Positions 1 through 5,297 of a stretch of 5,297 nucleotides of DNA are shown here, one piece after another. The position numbers and the translations under genes are program-made. The notes beneath the pieces are model-generated. The model did no database searches, was not told the DNA's origin, and was given only the letters and a program-made list of their open reading frames with translations. Source of the DNA: Deltaproteobacteria bacterium (GTDB lineage Bacteria > Desulfobacterota > Desulfobacteria > Desulfobacterales > BuS5); assembly GCA_021157555.1 (NCBI GenBank), contig JAGGWL010000248.1:1-5297 (forward strand). Direction: 5' to 3'. Within the stretch, counting starts at the first letter, position 1, and each line of letters begins with the position of its first letter.

Positions 1-1061
1 ACCCTATGAGGCCATTGCCGGATTTAAAAAAACTGCCCCCCAAGGATTATGATATTTTCGATTTTCAGAAAATTATTGATGCCAAAAACGGGTGGGTGGG
101 ATTAATGGGATCGCGAGGGTGTCCGTTTTCATGCACCTATTGTTTTAATCATCAGGTGGTGAAGCAATATAGAAAAGACCTGAATTGCAGCTTTAAACAA
201 TTAAACTATATAAGACATTTTGATGTAAAAGAGGTAATCAATGAAATAAAATATATTATTAAAAACTATAAAAATATCAAAATGTTCATTTTTGACGACG
301 ACCTTTTCACCTTTTACAAAGATTATGTTAAAGATTTTTGCCGTGAATATAAAAAAATCAGCAATATCCCTTTTGTGGTGAATGCTCATGTGGGTTTTTT
401 TGATGAAGAGCGGGCCCGTTTTTTATCAAAGGCGAATTGTAAAATAGTAAAATTCGGGGTAGAAAGCGGAAGCGAAAGGATCAGGGAAAAGGTACTGCAT
501 CGCCGAATGAAAAATACGAAGATTATAAATGCAATTGAAACCGCTCAAAGCTACGGATTGCATACTTCGATTTTTTTAATGATTGGCCTTCCCGATGAAA
601 CTTATGATGATCTTATGGCAACCATAACTCTCATGAGTAAAACTCTTCCGGGCCGTTACCGATGGTCTTTTTTTTATCCGTTTCCAGGAACCCAAGCCTA
701 TGATTTCAGCTTTAAATTAAAAAGCATAAATGCAGACAAGATGGCGAAAATGTCTAATTTTACACAAGGTTCCTGTCTTGATTTTGGTGATGCACAGAAT
801 CTTTTACTTAAAAAAATGGGAGTTTTAATGCCATGGTTTGTAAATGCATATTCCAGCCTTCCGGTCGCAGACTTTTACAGAAAAAAAATTGAAACAATTT
901 TACAATACGATTCATCTGAGTGGGAAGCAGAATCTGAAAATTTATTTAATGAAGATAAAATATTATCGGATAATTTCGTAAAAAAAGGTTTGAGACACTA
1001 TGCCATAAAATATAATCCGTTTATGGGCGTTATATCAGATTATTTTGTTTCAGAAGATTAG
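1..1061 (+). CDS. Radical SAM protein, probably B12-binding type, 5'-truncated by the window edge
   Basis: Numbering is from the Met codon at base 6. The radical SAM cluster motif CxxxCxxC is at C39, C43 and C46 (GCPFSCTYC), which binds the [4Fe-4S] cluster that cleaves S-adenosylmethionine. Other family signatures follow: FDDDLFT at 96-102, GVESGSE at 151-157, LMIGLPDET at 191-199 and PFPGT at 225-229. The first residues (RPLPDLKKLPPKDYDIF) resemble the linker that joins an N-terminal cobalamin-binding domain to the radical SAM barrel in BchE-like enzymes. The frame is open to the first base, so the Met at base 6 is probably internal and the true start lies upstream; full-length relatives are usually about 450-550 aa. 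About 110 residues follow the barrel and match no domain I recognise. The substrate cannot be read from sequence; methylases and lipid- or cofactor-modifying enzymes share this design. The gene ends at TAG 1059-1061, just before a palindromic repeat pair. Confidence 0.88.
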   Translation, partial: PMRPLPDLKKLPPKDYDIFDFQKIIDAKNGWVGLMGSRGCPFSCTYCFNHQVVKQYRKDLNCSFKQLNYIRHFDVKEVINEIKYIIKNYKNIKMFIFDDDLFTFYKDYVKDFCREYKKISNIPFVVNAHVGFFDEERARFLSKANCKIVKFGVESGSERIREKVLHRRMKNTKIINAIETAQSYGLHTSIFLMIGLPDETYDDLMATITLMSKTLPGRYRWSFFYPFPGTQAYDFSFKLKSINADKMAKMSNFTQGSCLDFGDAQNLLLKKMGVLMPWFVNAYSSLPVADFYRKKIETILQYDSSEWEAESENLFNEDKILSDNFVKKGLRHYAIKYNPFMGVISDYFVSED

Positions 1062-1081
1062 AAACGAGGACAAAATATTTC

Positions 1082-1143
1082 GACTATTTCGGTTCCCATG
1101 TCGGAATAGTCTTGACTTTTTCGGTTTCCATGCCAGAATAGTC
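1082..1143. repeat. Tandem pair of 30-bp palindromic repeats (REP-like)
   Basis: Two 30-base units lie at 1082-1111 and 1114-1143, separated by TT. They match at 26 of 30 positions by eye. Each begins GACT and ends AATAGTC. In the first unit the ends GACTATT and AATAGTC are perfect inverted repeats, and the stem can extend inward through TCGG with G-T pairs to a six-base loop. The second unit has the same fold with mismatches. The outer edges also pair: CGACTATT at 1081-1088 is the reverse complement of 1137-1144. The first hairpin is followed by TT-GAC-TTTTT, so it could also end transcription of the upstream radical SAM gene. Short extragenic palindromes of this type are usually dispersed through a genome; only this pair is seen in the window, so dispersal is inferred. 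Confidence 0.7.
1112..1139 (+). promoter_or_regulatory. Possible sigma-70-type promoter inside the repeat pair
   Basis: TTGACT at 1112-1117 matches five of six positions of the -35 consensus. CAGAAT at 1134-1139, after a 16-base spacer, matches four of six of the -10 consensus. Transcription would start near 1146-1147, which is the ATG of the ATPase, giving a leaderless message. No Shine-Dalgarno sequence is seen upstream of that ATG, which agrees with this reading. In an AT-rich region a match of this quality can arise by chance. Confidence 0.25.
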
Positions 1144-1146
1144 GCC

Positions 1147-2286
1147 ATGAAAAGATATCTGGAAAAATATATTCTTAAAGATCTGAAAAAAAAAATTGTT
1201 TTGCTAACCGGATCCCGGCAAACTGGAAAAACCACATTATCCAAAATGCTTATAAGCGATTATGATTATTTTAACTATGACAGTTCAGAAGATCGCCTGA
1301 GTTTACTCAAAAAATCATGGGATCGTTCAAAAAATCTTGTTATTTTTGACGAGCTTCACAAATTAAAAAACTGGAAATCATGGCTCAAAGGCATATACGA
1401 TACAGAAGGAGTCCCACCAGCTATAATAGTTACCGGCAGTGCCAAACTTGATTCTTACAGAAAAGCAGGAGATTCTCTCGCCGGACGATTTTTCCAGTTC
1501 AGGCTGCATCCTCTGGACTTAAAAGAAATCAACAATAGTATCAAACCAAAAAATCTTGATGCAGAACTGAATAAACTGTTAAATATCGGTGGATTTCCGG
1601 AACCGTTTCTTGATGGGGATTTACTTTTTTATAATCGGTGGAAAAAATCCCATCTTGATATTATAATCAAACAGGATCTTATAGACCTTGAAAATGTTCA
1701 GCAAATAACATCAATTGAGATACTTATCCAATTATTGCGAAAACGGGTGGGAAGTCCTGTTTCATACAGCTCCCTTGCCGGAGACCTTCAATGCTCTGAT
1801 AAAACGATAAAACGCTGGCTTACCATACTGGAAAATATGTATGTTATTTTTCGGGTTTCTCCTTTTCACAAAAACATCGCAAGATCTATTTTAAAAACGC
1901 CCAAATTTTATTTTTATGATACCGGACAGGTTGCAGGAGATTCCGGTGCCAAATTGGAAAATCTTGTTGCCTGCGCCTTGCTGAAAGAGATTCATTATCT
2001 TGCAGATTGTTATGGTAAAGAGAAGTCTCTTTATTATTTAAAAAATAAAGATGGTAAAGAAATTGATTTTTGCATTACAGACAATCAAAATCCGGGATTA
2101 TTGATTGAAGTAAAATGGAGAGATGAAAAAATAAGCCCGAATTTTAATATTTTTCAAAAATTTTTTCCGAAAGTCGAGATGATTCAGATAGTTAAAAATT
2201 TAAAACGGGAAAAAACTTTTCCTAATGGCGTTGAAGTTAGAAGTGCTCACAGATGGTTATCCAGGTTGAGCCTTGAAAAAAAATAG
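1147..2286 (+). CDS. AAA_14 / DUF4143 ATP-binding protein
   Basis: This 379-residue protein has the usual length and layout of the AAA_14-DUF4143 family. The Walker A loop is GSRQTGKT at 22-29, Walker B is LVIFDE at 64-69, a sensor-like IIVTGS is at 93-98, and the family motif SLAGR is at 110-114. GGFPEPF at 148-154 leads into the C-terminal half. There, a helix-turn-helix-like stretch lies at about 205-235, followed by a PD-(D/E)XK-like set: E271 (ENLVA), D307 (EIDF) and E321/K323 (IEVKW). The frame is open back to a TTG at 1045, but family proteins begin M-x-RYLE close to the Walker A loop, so ATG 1147 is preferred; the extra 34 codons would translate the repeats. No Shine-Dalgarno sequence precedes it. 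Such genes are common, often solitary and multicopy, and their cellular role is unsettled. All key residues look intact. A run of ten A at 1186-1195 lies in the coding sequence. Confidence 0.9.
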   Translation: MKRYLEKYILKDLKKKIVLLTGSRQTGKTTLSKMLISDYDYFNYDSSEDRLSLLKKSWDRSKNLVIFDELHKLKNWKSWLKGIYDTEGVPPAIIVTGSAKLDSYRKAGDSLAGRFFQFRLHPLDLKEINNSIKPKNLDAELNKLLNIGGFPEPFLDGDLLFYNRWKKSHLDIIIKQDLIDLENVQQITSIEILIQLLRKRVGSPVSYSSLAGDLQCSDKTIKRWLTILENMYVIFRVSPFHKNIARSILKTPKFYFYDTGQVAGDSGAKLENLVACALLKEIHYLADCYGKEKSLYYLKNKDGKEIDFCITDNQNPGLLIEVKWRDEKISPNFNIFQKFFPKVEMIQIVKNLKREKTFPNGVEVRSAHRWLSRLSLEKK

Positions 2287-2301
2287 CGCCCAATCGAGCC
2301 A

Positions 2302-2464
2302 TTAGGGCCGAGGACGAAACAACTTCAAAAATACAACCTGAAACATATCCTGTAACTCAACTTTCGGAGTAGAGAATTCATATTGATATCCCCTCCAGTT
2401 GGGGCGTTTTGTTACTATTAAGACCAAAATATGTAAGAACTTCCCCCATTATCATGTCGAGCAT
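2302..2464 (-). pseudogene. Possible decayed coding remnant on the minus strand
   Basis: Two minus-strand frames read like adjoining pieces of one protein end. The first begins at ATG 2464 and runs 28 codons (MLDMIMGEVLTYFGLNSNKT, then PQLEGISI) to TGA at 2378-2380. The second, shifted by one base, reads QYEFSTPKVELQDMF and onward to RPRP, ending at TAA 2302-2304. Joining them near 2384-2395 would give one continuous tail, as expected for an old gene broken by a one-base indel. The first frame is open upstream to about 2524. I recognise no family and no intact gene is present, so chance open frames remain a real alternative. Confidence 0.18.
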
Positions 2465-2496
2465 GGAGTTTATGACCTTTTTAGATAAATTATAAG

Positions 2497-2519
2497 TCTT
2501 GGATAACCCCAAGATTTTT
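2497..2519 (+). terminator. Putative Rho-independent terminator
   Basis: TCTTGG (2497-2502) and CCAAGA (2509-2514) form a perfect 6-bp stem around the loop ATAACC, followed directly by TTTTT (2515-2519). The stem is short and only half GC, so it would be a weak terminator. Its place, downstream of the ATPase and upstream of the promoter-like pair, fits the end of the ATPase transcript, although it lies about 210 bases after that gene's stop codon. Confidence 0.45.
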
Positions 2520-2531
2520 AGAGTTTATGGT

Positions 2532-2560
2532 TTGATTTTAAGATTCAATTTGGGTAAGAT
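2532..2560 (+). promoter_or_regulatory. Possible promoter of the yihY-nadA-thiG unit
   Basis: TTGATT (2532-2537) and TAAGAT (2555-2560) are spaced by exactly 17 bases, and each matches four of six consensus positions for a sigma-70 promoter. Transcription would begin near 2567, giving a leader of about 30 bases that contains the AGGTGG ribosome site. It lies just downstream of the terminator-like hairpin, which supports a transcription boundary here. The boxes themselves are only moderate matches. Confidence 0.35.
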
Positions 2561-2586
2561 GCATTAGCAAAATAACTTCACCAATT

Positions 2587-2592
2587 AGGTGG
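2587..2592 (+). promoter_or_regulatory. Ribosome binding site of the YihY-family gene
   Basis: AGGTGG lies just upstream of ATG 2596; spacing is 3 bases from the full match, or 5 from AGGT. It supports this start. CACC at 2579-2582 can pair with GGTG at 2588-2591 and could partly mask the site, but a 4-bp stem is weak. Confidence 0.5.
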
Positions 2593-2595
2593 CGC

Positions 2596-3969
2596 ATGAA
2601 GAAAAGCAAAAGGCTAAAAGAGATTATTGAACAGGCAGGGGATTTTCTGCGAGTAGATCTTTGGAAAACAGATCTGATCGAATCTCGAACTATATTTGCG
2701 GTCCTGCTTAAACCTTTGCAAATTATTTTACTGACTATCAATGGATTTAATAAAGATAAATGCTATTTAATGGCATCGGCCTTAACATTCTGGTCGTTGC
2801 TGTCAATTGTGCCGGTTGCAGCTTTAGCCTTCGGAATTGCAAGCGGATTTGGCTTTCAAAAAATGCTGGAGCAGTTGCTGCTGGAAAAAATGCCTGGGCA
2901 ACAAGAAATAATTTTACAAGTAGTCAATTTTTCACATTCATTGCTGGAGAAAACAAAAGGAGGCCTGATTGCAGGCGCGGGTGTATTATTTCTTTTCTGG
3001 TCGGTTATAAAAATATTGGGAAATATAGAGGACTCTTTTAACGATATATGGAAATTAAGCAAATCAAGGACATTAGCCCGAAAAATTGGTGATTATCTTG
3101 CATTGATGATTATCTGCCCATTTATTTTCATCGTCTCCAGTTCAGTAAATTTTTTTATTACAACCAGCATAAAACGGCTTACCGAACAAAATAATCTGCC
3201 CGATTTTTTTAGCCCCATTATATTTTTTAGTCTTAAGTCGATTCCCTATATTTTGATATGGACACTTTTCACTTTTATTTATATTATCATGCCGAATACA
3301 AAAGTTAAATTTACCTCCGGCCTGTTGGGCGGAATTGTTGCCGGCACTGCTTACCAGCTTATTCAATGGGGATATATATCTTTTCAAGTAGGCGTTTCAG
3401 GGTATAATACCATTTACGGAAGTTTTGCAGCTTTACCTATGTTTCTGCTGTGGCTTCAAATAAGCTGGCTGGTTGTTCTTGTGGGTACGGAATTATCATT
3501 CAGTTACCAGAATATTGAAAAATATGCTCTAAAACAGAATGTTGACAAAACCAGTTTAAAATTTAGGCGCTTGTTAACTCTTAAGATTATGCATCTTTTA
3601 ATACATTTTTTTTATCAGGGCAAACAAGCTTTAACGGAAGCAGAAATTTCAAAAGCTCTTGAACTGCCGGAAAATTTTGTTGCAAGCATACTTGGTGAAC
3701 TGGTTGACTGCCGCCTTGTTTCATGCGTCAGGAGAGATGATGATGAAAGTGCATCATTTCAGCCCGCTTTAGATATTAACAAATTATCAATTTATTATAT
3801 TTTGAATGCGCTGGACAAACATGGGACGGATGTCATCCCGTTCAAAAAGGATCCATCTATGGAAGCATTATCCAAATCATTAAAAAACATGGAACTTGCT
3901 GTAAAAAAGTCTAACGCTAATATTTTACTGAAGGATCTTCAATATCATGGAAATCAAACTACTGCATAA
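2596..3969 (+). CDS. YihY/BrkB-family inner membrane protein with C-terminal winged-helix-like domain
   Basis: This 457-residue protein has a cytosolic N-terminal segment, then about six membrane helices near 58-84, 122-141, 167-190, 207-232, 240-262 and 277-303. The family hallmarks are present: YLMASALTFWSLLSIVPVAA at 57-76 and YGSFAALPMFLLWLQISWLV followed by GTELS, at about 274-301. These place it in the YihY/BrkB family (once misnamed ribonuclease BN). The biochemical role of that family is not settled; transport or envelope functions have been proposed. After the last helix, about 150 cytosolic residues follow. Residues 328-380 have the look of a winged-helix domain (LTEAEISKALELPENFVASI, then LVDCRLVSC). 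A tail of this kind is found in part of the family and could sense or bind something inside the cell; that is inference. The gene leads an apparent operon: its 3' end overlaps nadA by 23 bases. No signal peptide is seen. Confidence 0.88.
   Translation: MKKSKRLKEIIEQAGDFLRVDLWKTDLIESRTIFAVLLKPLQIILLTINGFNKDKCYLMASALTFWSLLSIVPVAALAFGIASGFGFQKMLEQLLLEKMPGQQEIILQVVNFSHSLLEKTKGGLIAGAGVLFLFWSVIKILGNIEDSFNDIWKLSKSRTLARKIGDYLALMIICPFIFIVSSSVNFFITTSIKRLTEQNNLPDFFSPIIFFSLKSIPYILIWTLFTFIYIIMPNTKVKFTSGLLGGIVAGTAYQLIQWGYISFQVGVSGYNTIYGSFAALPMFLLWLQISWLVVLVGTELSFSYQNIEKYALKQNVDKTSLKFRRLLTLKIMHLLIHFFYQGKQALTEAEISKALELPENFVASILGELVDCRLVSCVRRDDDESASFQPALDINKLSIYYILNALDKHGTDVIPFKKDPSMEALSKSLKNMELAVKKSNANILLKDLQYHGNQTTA
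3931..3935 (+). promoter_or_regulatory. Candidate ribosome binding site of nadA, inside the upstream gene
   Basis: AAGGA lies 11 bases before ATG 3947, a slightly long but usable spacing. The next in-frame ATG, at 3974, has no purine-rich site at a suitable distance, so 3947 is the better start. This implies translational coupling to the upstream membrane-protein gene. Confidence 0.4.
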
Positions 3970-5008
3970 AGATATGAACGAAAAAGAAATCATCGAACGG
4001 ATTAAAAAAATCAAGGCCGAGCTTGGGAAAAAGCTTGTAATCCTGGCACATCATTATCAGCGTAAGGAAATAGTTTATTTAGGCGATTACGGGGGAGATT
4101 CTTTCGAGCTTTCCCGCAAGGCAACAGAAAATAATGATGCCCGCTTTATTGTTTTTTGTGGGGTCAATTTTATGGCTGAAAGTGCTGAAATCCTTTCGCA
4201 GCCTCATCAAACAGTCCAGTTGCCTGACCTTGATGCAGGCTGCTGGATGGCTAATATGGCAGATATTTCCATTATTGATGAGGCTTGGGAACAGGCAGTT
4301 TCGGTTATAGGAAAAGATCGGATAACACCTGTTGTTTACATGAATGCCGATGCAGTGATAAAAGATTTTTGTGGTAACAATGGCGGCATTGTATGTACAT
4401 CTTCAAACACTCCGAATGCTTTTAAATGGAGTTTTAGCAGGCGTGAAAAAATATTCTTTTTTCCGGATAAACATCTTGGCCGTAACACAGCTAACAAAAT
4501 GGGCATTCCACCGGAAGAGGTGATAATCTGGAATCCTGAAACACCTTTTGGCGGAAACACCAAAGAAGCTATTAAAAATGCCAAAATAATCTTATGGGAG
4601 GGTTATTGCCTGGTGCATACCCGTTTTCAGATTGAAGATATTTTAAAGATGAGAACTAAATTTCCGGATGCCAAGATTATTGTTCACCCTGAATGCCCGC
4701 AAGAAATAGTTGGACAAGCGGATGCCGCCGGTTCAACCAGTTTTATTGTAAATTATGTGGATCAGGCTCCTGCAGGTTCAACAATAATAATCGGCACTGA
4801 AATCAATCTGATAGAACGCCTTGCCCATGAATATCCTGACAAACAAATATTTCCGCTTAAACATTCTCTTTGCCCTAACATGTTTAAAATAAACCTTGCA
4901 AATCTTTTATGGACGCTGGAAAATGTAGGAAAGGTTAATATTATACAAATTCCTGATCAAATAAAAAAGGGTGCTAAAAAAGCGCTGGATAGAATGCTGA
5001 CACTATAA
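3947..5008 (+). CDS. nadA: Quinolinate synthase NadA
   Basis: NadA condenses iminoaspartate with dihydroxyacetone phosphate to make quinolinate, the precursor of NAD, in the cytosol using an oxygen-sensitive [4Fe-4S] cluster. The 353-residue protein carries the three cluster cysteines in the expected places: C99 (DAGCWM), C221 (EGYCLVH) and C309 (SLCPNMF). Substrate-site signatures are also present: AHHYQ at 34-38, YMNADA at 131-136, CTSSN at 150-154, PDKHLGRN at 173-180 and HPEC at 247-250. Length is normal for the family. Two small departures are visible: GVNFMAESA where GVHFMAETA is common, and CWMANM where C-P-L/M-A-D-M is common; both look like subfamily variation. The start overlaps the previous gene by 23 bases; ATG 3974, after that gene's stop, is an alternative giving 344 aa. 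No nadB or nadC is in the window, so the iminoaspartate source lies elsewhere. Confidence 0.96.
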   Translation: MEIKLLHKDMNEKEIIERIKKIKAELGKKLVILAHHYQRKEIVYLGDYGGDSFELSRKATENNDARFIVFCGVNFMAESAEILSQPHQTVQLPDLDAGCWMANMADISIIDEAWEQAVSVIGKDRITPVVYMNADAVIKDFCGNNGGIVCTSSNTPNAFKWSFSRREKIFFFPDKHLGRNTANKMGIPPEEVIIWNPETPFGGNTKEAIKNAKIILWEGYCLVHTRFQIEDILKMRTKFPDAKIIVHPECPQEIVGQADAAGSTSFIVNYVDQAPAGSTIIIGTEINLIERLAHEYPDKQIFPLKHSLCPNMFKINLANLLWTLENVGKVNIIQIPDQIKKGAKKALDRMLTL

Positions 5009-5011
5009 TAT

Positions 5012-5016
5012 AAGGA
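5012..5016 (+). promoter_or_regulatory. Ribosome binding site that fixes the TTG start of thiG
   Basis: AAGGA lies 6 bases before TTG 5023, an ideal spacing, and 3 bases after the nadA stop codon. It supports TTG as the start codon of thiG; the first in-frame ATG, at 5080, would remove the conserved N-terminal strand. Confidence 0.7.
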
Positions 5017-5022
5017 AAAAAA

Positions 5023-5297
5023 TTGTCTAATTTACGAAGTTTAAAAATAGCGGGCCGAACTTTTGAATCACGCCTTCTCATGGGAACCGGGAAATTCCCT
5101 TCCAATGATATAATGAAAGATGCTCTGGCTGCTTCAGGAACTGAAATAGTTACTGTTGCGCTTCGCAGAGCGGATTTGTCAAATCCAAATGATAATATTA
5201 TTGGGGCAATAGATACAAATCGCTATCTCCTTCTGCCTAATACCAGCGGAGCGCGCGACGCAGATGAAGCTGTACGCTTAGCCCGCATTGCCCGTGC
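5023..5297 (+). CDS. thiG: Thiazole synthase ThiG, N-terminal part (runs off the window)
   Basis: ThiG forms the thiazole phosphate ring of thiamine from deoxyxylulose phosphate, dehydroglycine and ThiS thiocarboxylate in the cytosol. The 91 complete codons seen begin MSNLRSLKIAGRTFESRL and contain LMGTGKF at about 19-25, the strand TVALRR at 44-49 and LLPNTSGARDADEAVRLA at about 70-87, which are diagnostic for the N-terminal third of this TIM-barrel enzyme. The catalytic lysine lies beyond the window. The start is TTG, chosen from the AAGGA site 6 bases upstream and the fit to the family N-terminus; the next in-frame Met (M20) lies inside the conserved GTGKF strand. It follows nadA by 14 bases and is presumably co-transcribed. 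No thiS precedes it and no TPP riboswitch fits in the gap, so any thiamine control must act elsewhere. Confidence 0.93.
   Translation, partial: MSNLRSLKIAGRTFESRLLMGTGKFPSNDIMKDALAASGTEIVTVALRRADLSNPNDNIIGAIDTNRYLLLPNTSGARDADEAVRLARIAR

Larger units (their letters stand above)
2287..2595. other. 309-base intergenic region
   Basis: No confident gene lies here. From left to right it contains the possible minus-strand remnant, a weak CCCC/GGGG hairpin at 2390-2404, a better terminator-like hairpin at 2497-2519 and a promoter-like pair at 2532-2560. The layout is consistent with a transcription boundary between the ATPase and the yihY-nadA-thiG unit. No tRNA, CRISPR repeat or riboswitch fold is recognised. 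Confidence 0.6.

Noticed and set aside
201..389. Minus-strand ORF inside the radical SAM gene
   Set aside because: It lies opposite conserved radical SAM coding sequence; its hydrophobic look comes from the complement of AT-rich lysine and asparagine codons.
1098..1141. Tiny ORFs ATG-TCG-GAA-TAG and ATG-CCA-GAA-TAG, one in each repeat unit
   Set aside because: They follow from the repeat sequence itself, lack ribosome sites and are too short to support as genes.
1082..1143. CRISPR array
   Set aside because: There are only two units with a 2-base gap and no spacers, and no cas genes are present.
1045..1146. N-terminal extension of the ATPase from TTG 1045
   Set aside because: It overlaps the radical SAM gene, uses TTG without a ribosome site, and translates the palindromic repeats; family proteins start at about the Met encoded at 1147.
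2390..2410. CCCC/GGGG hairpin followed by CG and TTTT as a terminator
   Set aside because: The stem is only 4 bp with a 7-base loop, and the T run is short and not adjacent; the hairpin at 2497-2519 is better.
2538..2741. 67-codon minus-strand ORF across the start of the YihY-family gene
   Set aside because: It is a shadow of the strongly supported + strand gene and has no recognisable protein features.
2760..3041. 93-codon + strand ORF in another frame of the YihY-family gene
   Set aside because: It lies wholly inside conserved membrane-protein coding sequence and its composition is that of an off-frame translation.

Overview
The window is AT-rich (by eye about 35-40% GC) bacterial chromosomal DNA with all recognised genes on the + strand. 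The gene families and their style (a radical SAM enzyme of the B12-binding type, a [4Fe-4S] quinolinate synthase, a solitary AAA_14/DUF4143 ATPase, a YihY/BrkB membrane protein with a cytosolic winged-helix tail) fit an anaerobic Gram-negative bacterium. A sulfate-reducer-like member of Desulfobacterota is my best guess. That is inference from gene style, not from a marker gene.

Layout. (1) 1-1061: 3' part of a radical SAM gene whose N-terminal part, probably a cobalamin-binding domain, lies outside the window. (2) 1082-1143: two nearly identical 30-bp palindromic units in tandem, each able to fold into a hairpin. They fill most of the gap before the next gene and end 3 bases before its start codon. 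(3) 1147-2286: a complete AAA_14/DUF4143 ATPase of 379 aa. (4) 2287-2595: 309 bases without a confident gene. This stretch holds a possible decayed minus-strand coding remnant, a terminator-like hairpin near 2497-2519 and a promoter-like pair near 2532-2560. (5) 2596-5297: a tightly packed unit of a YihY-family membrane protein, nadA (overlapping it by 23 bases) and thiG (14 bases after nadA, starting with TTG and running off the window).

The last three genes look like one transcription unit, joining a membrane protein of unclear role to one step of NAD synthesis (aspartate-derived quinolinate) and one step of thiamine synthesis (thiazole formation). The ATPase looks like an independent accessory gene placed between a radical SAM locus and this housekeeping unit. 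No defence system, CRISPR array, intact transposase, tRNA or rRNA is visible. The most unusual material is the palindromic repeat pair abutting the ATPase start and the possible minus-strand remnant on its other side. I do not see strong support for a wholly new biological system.
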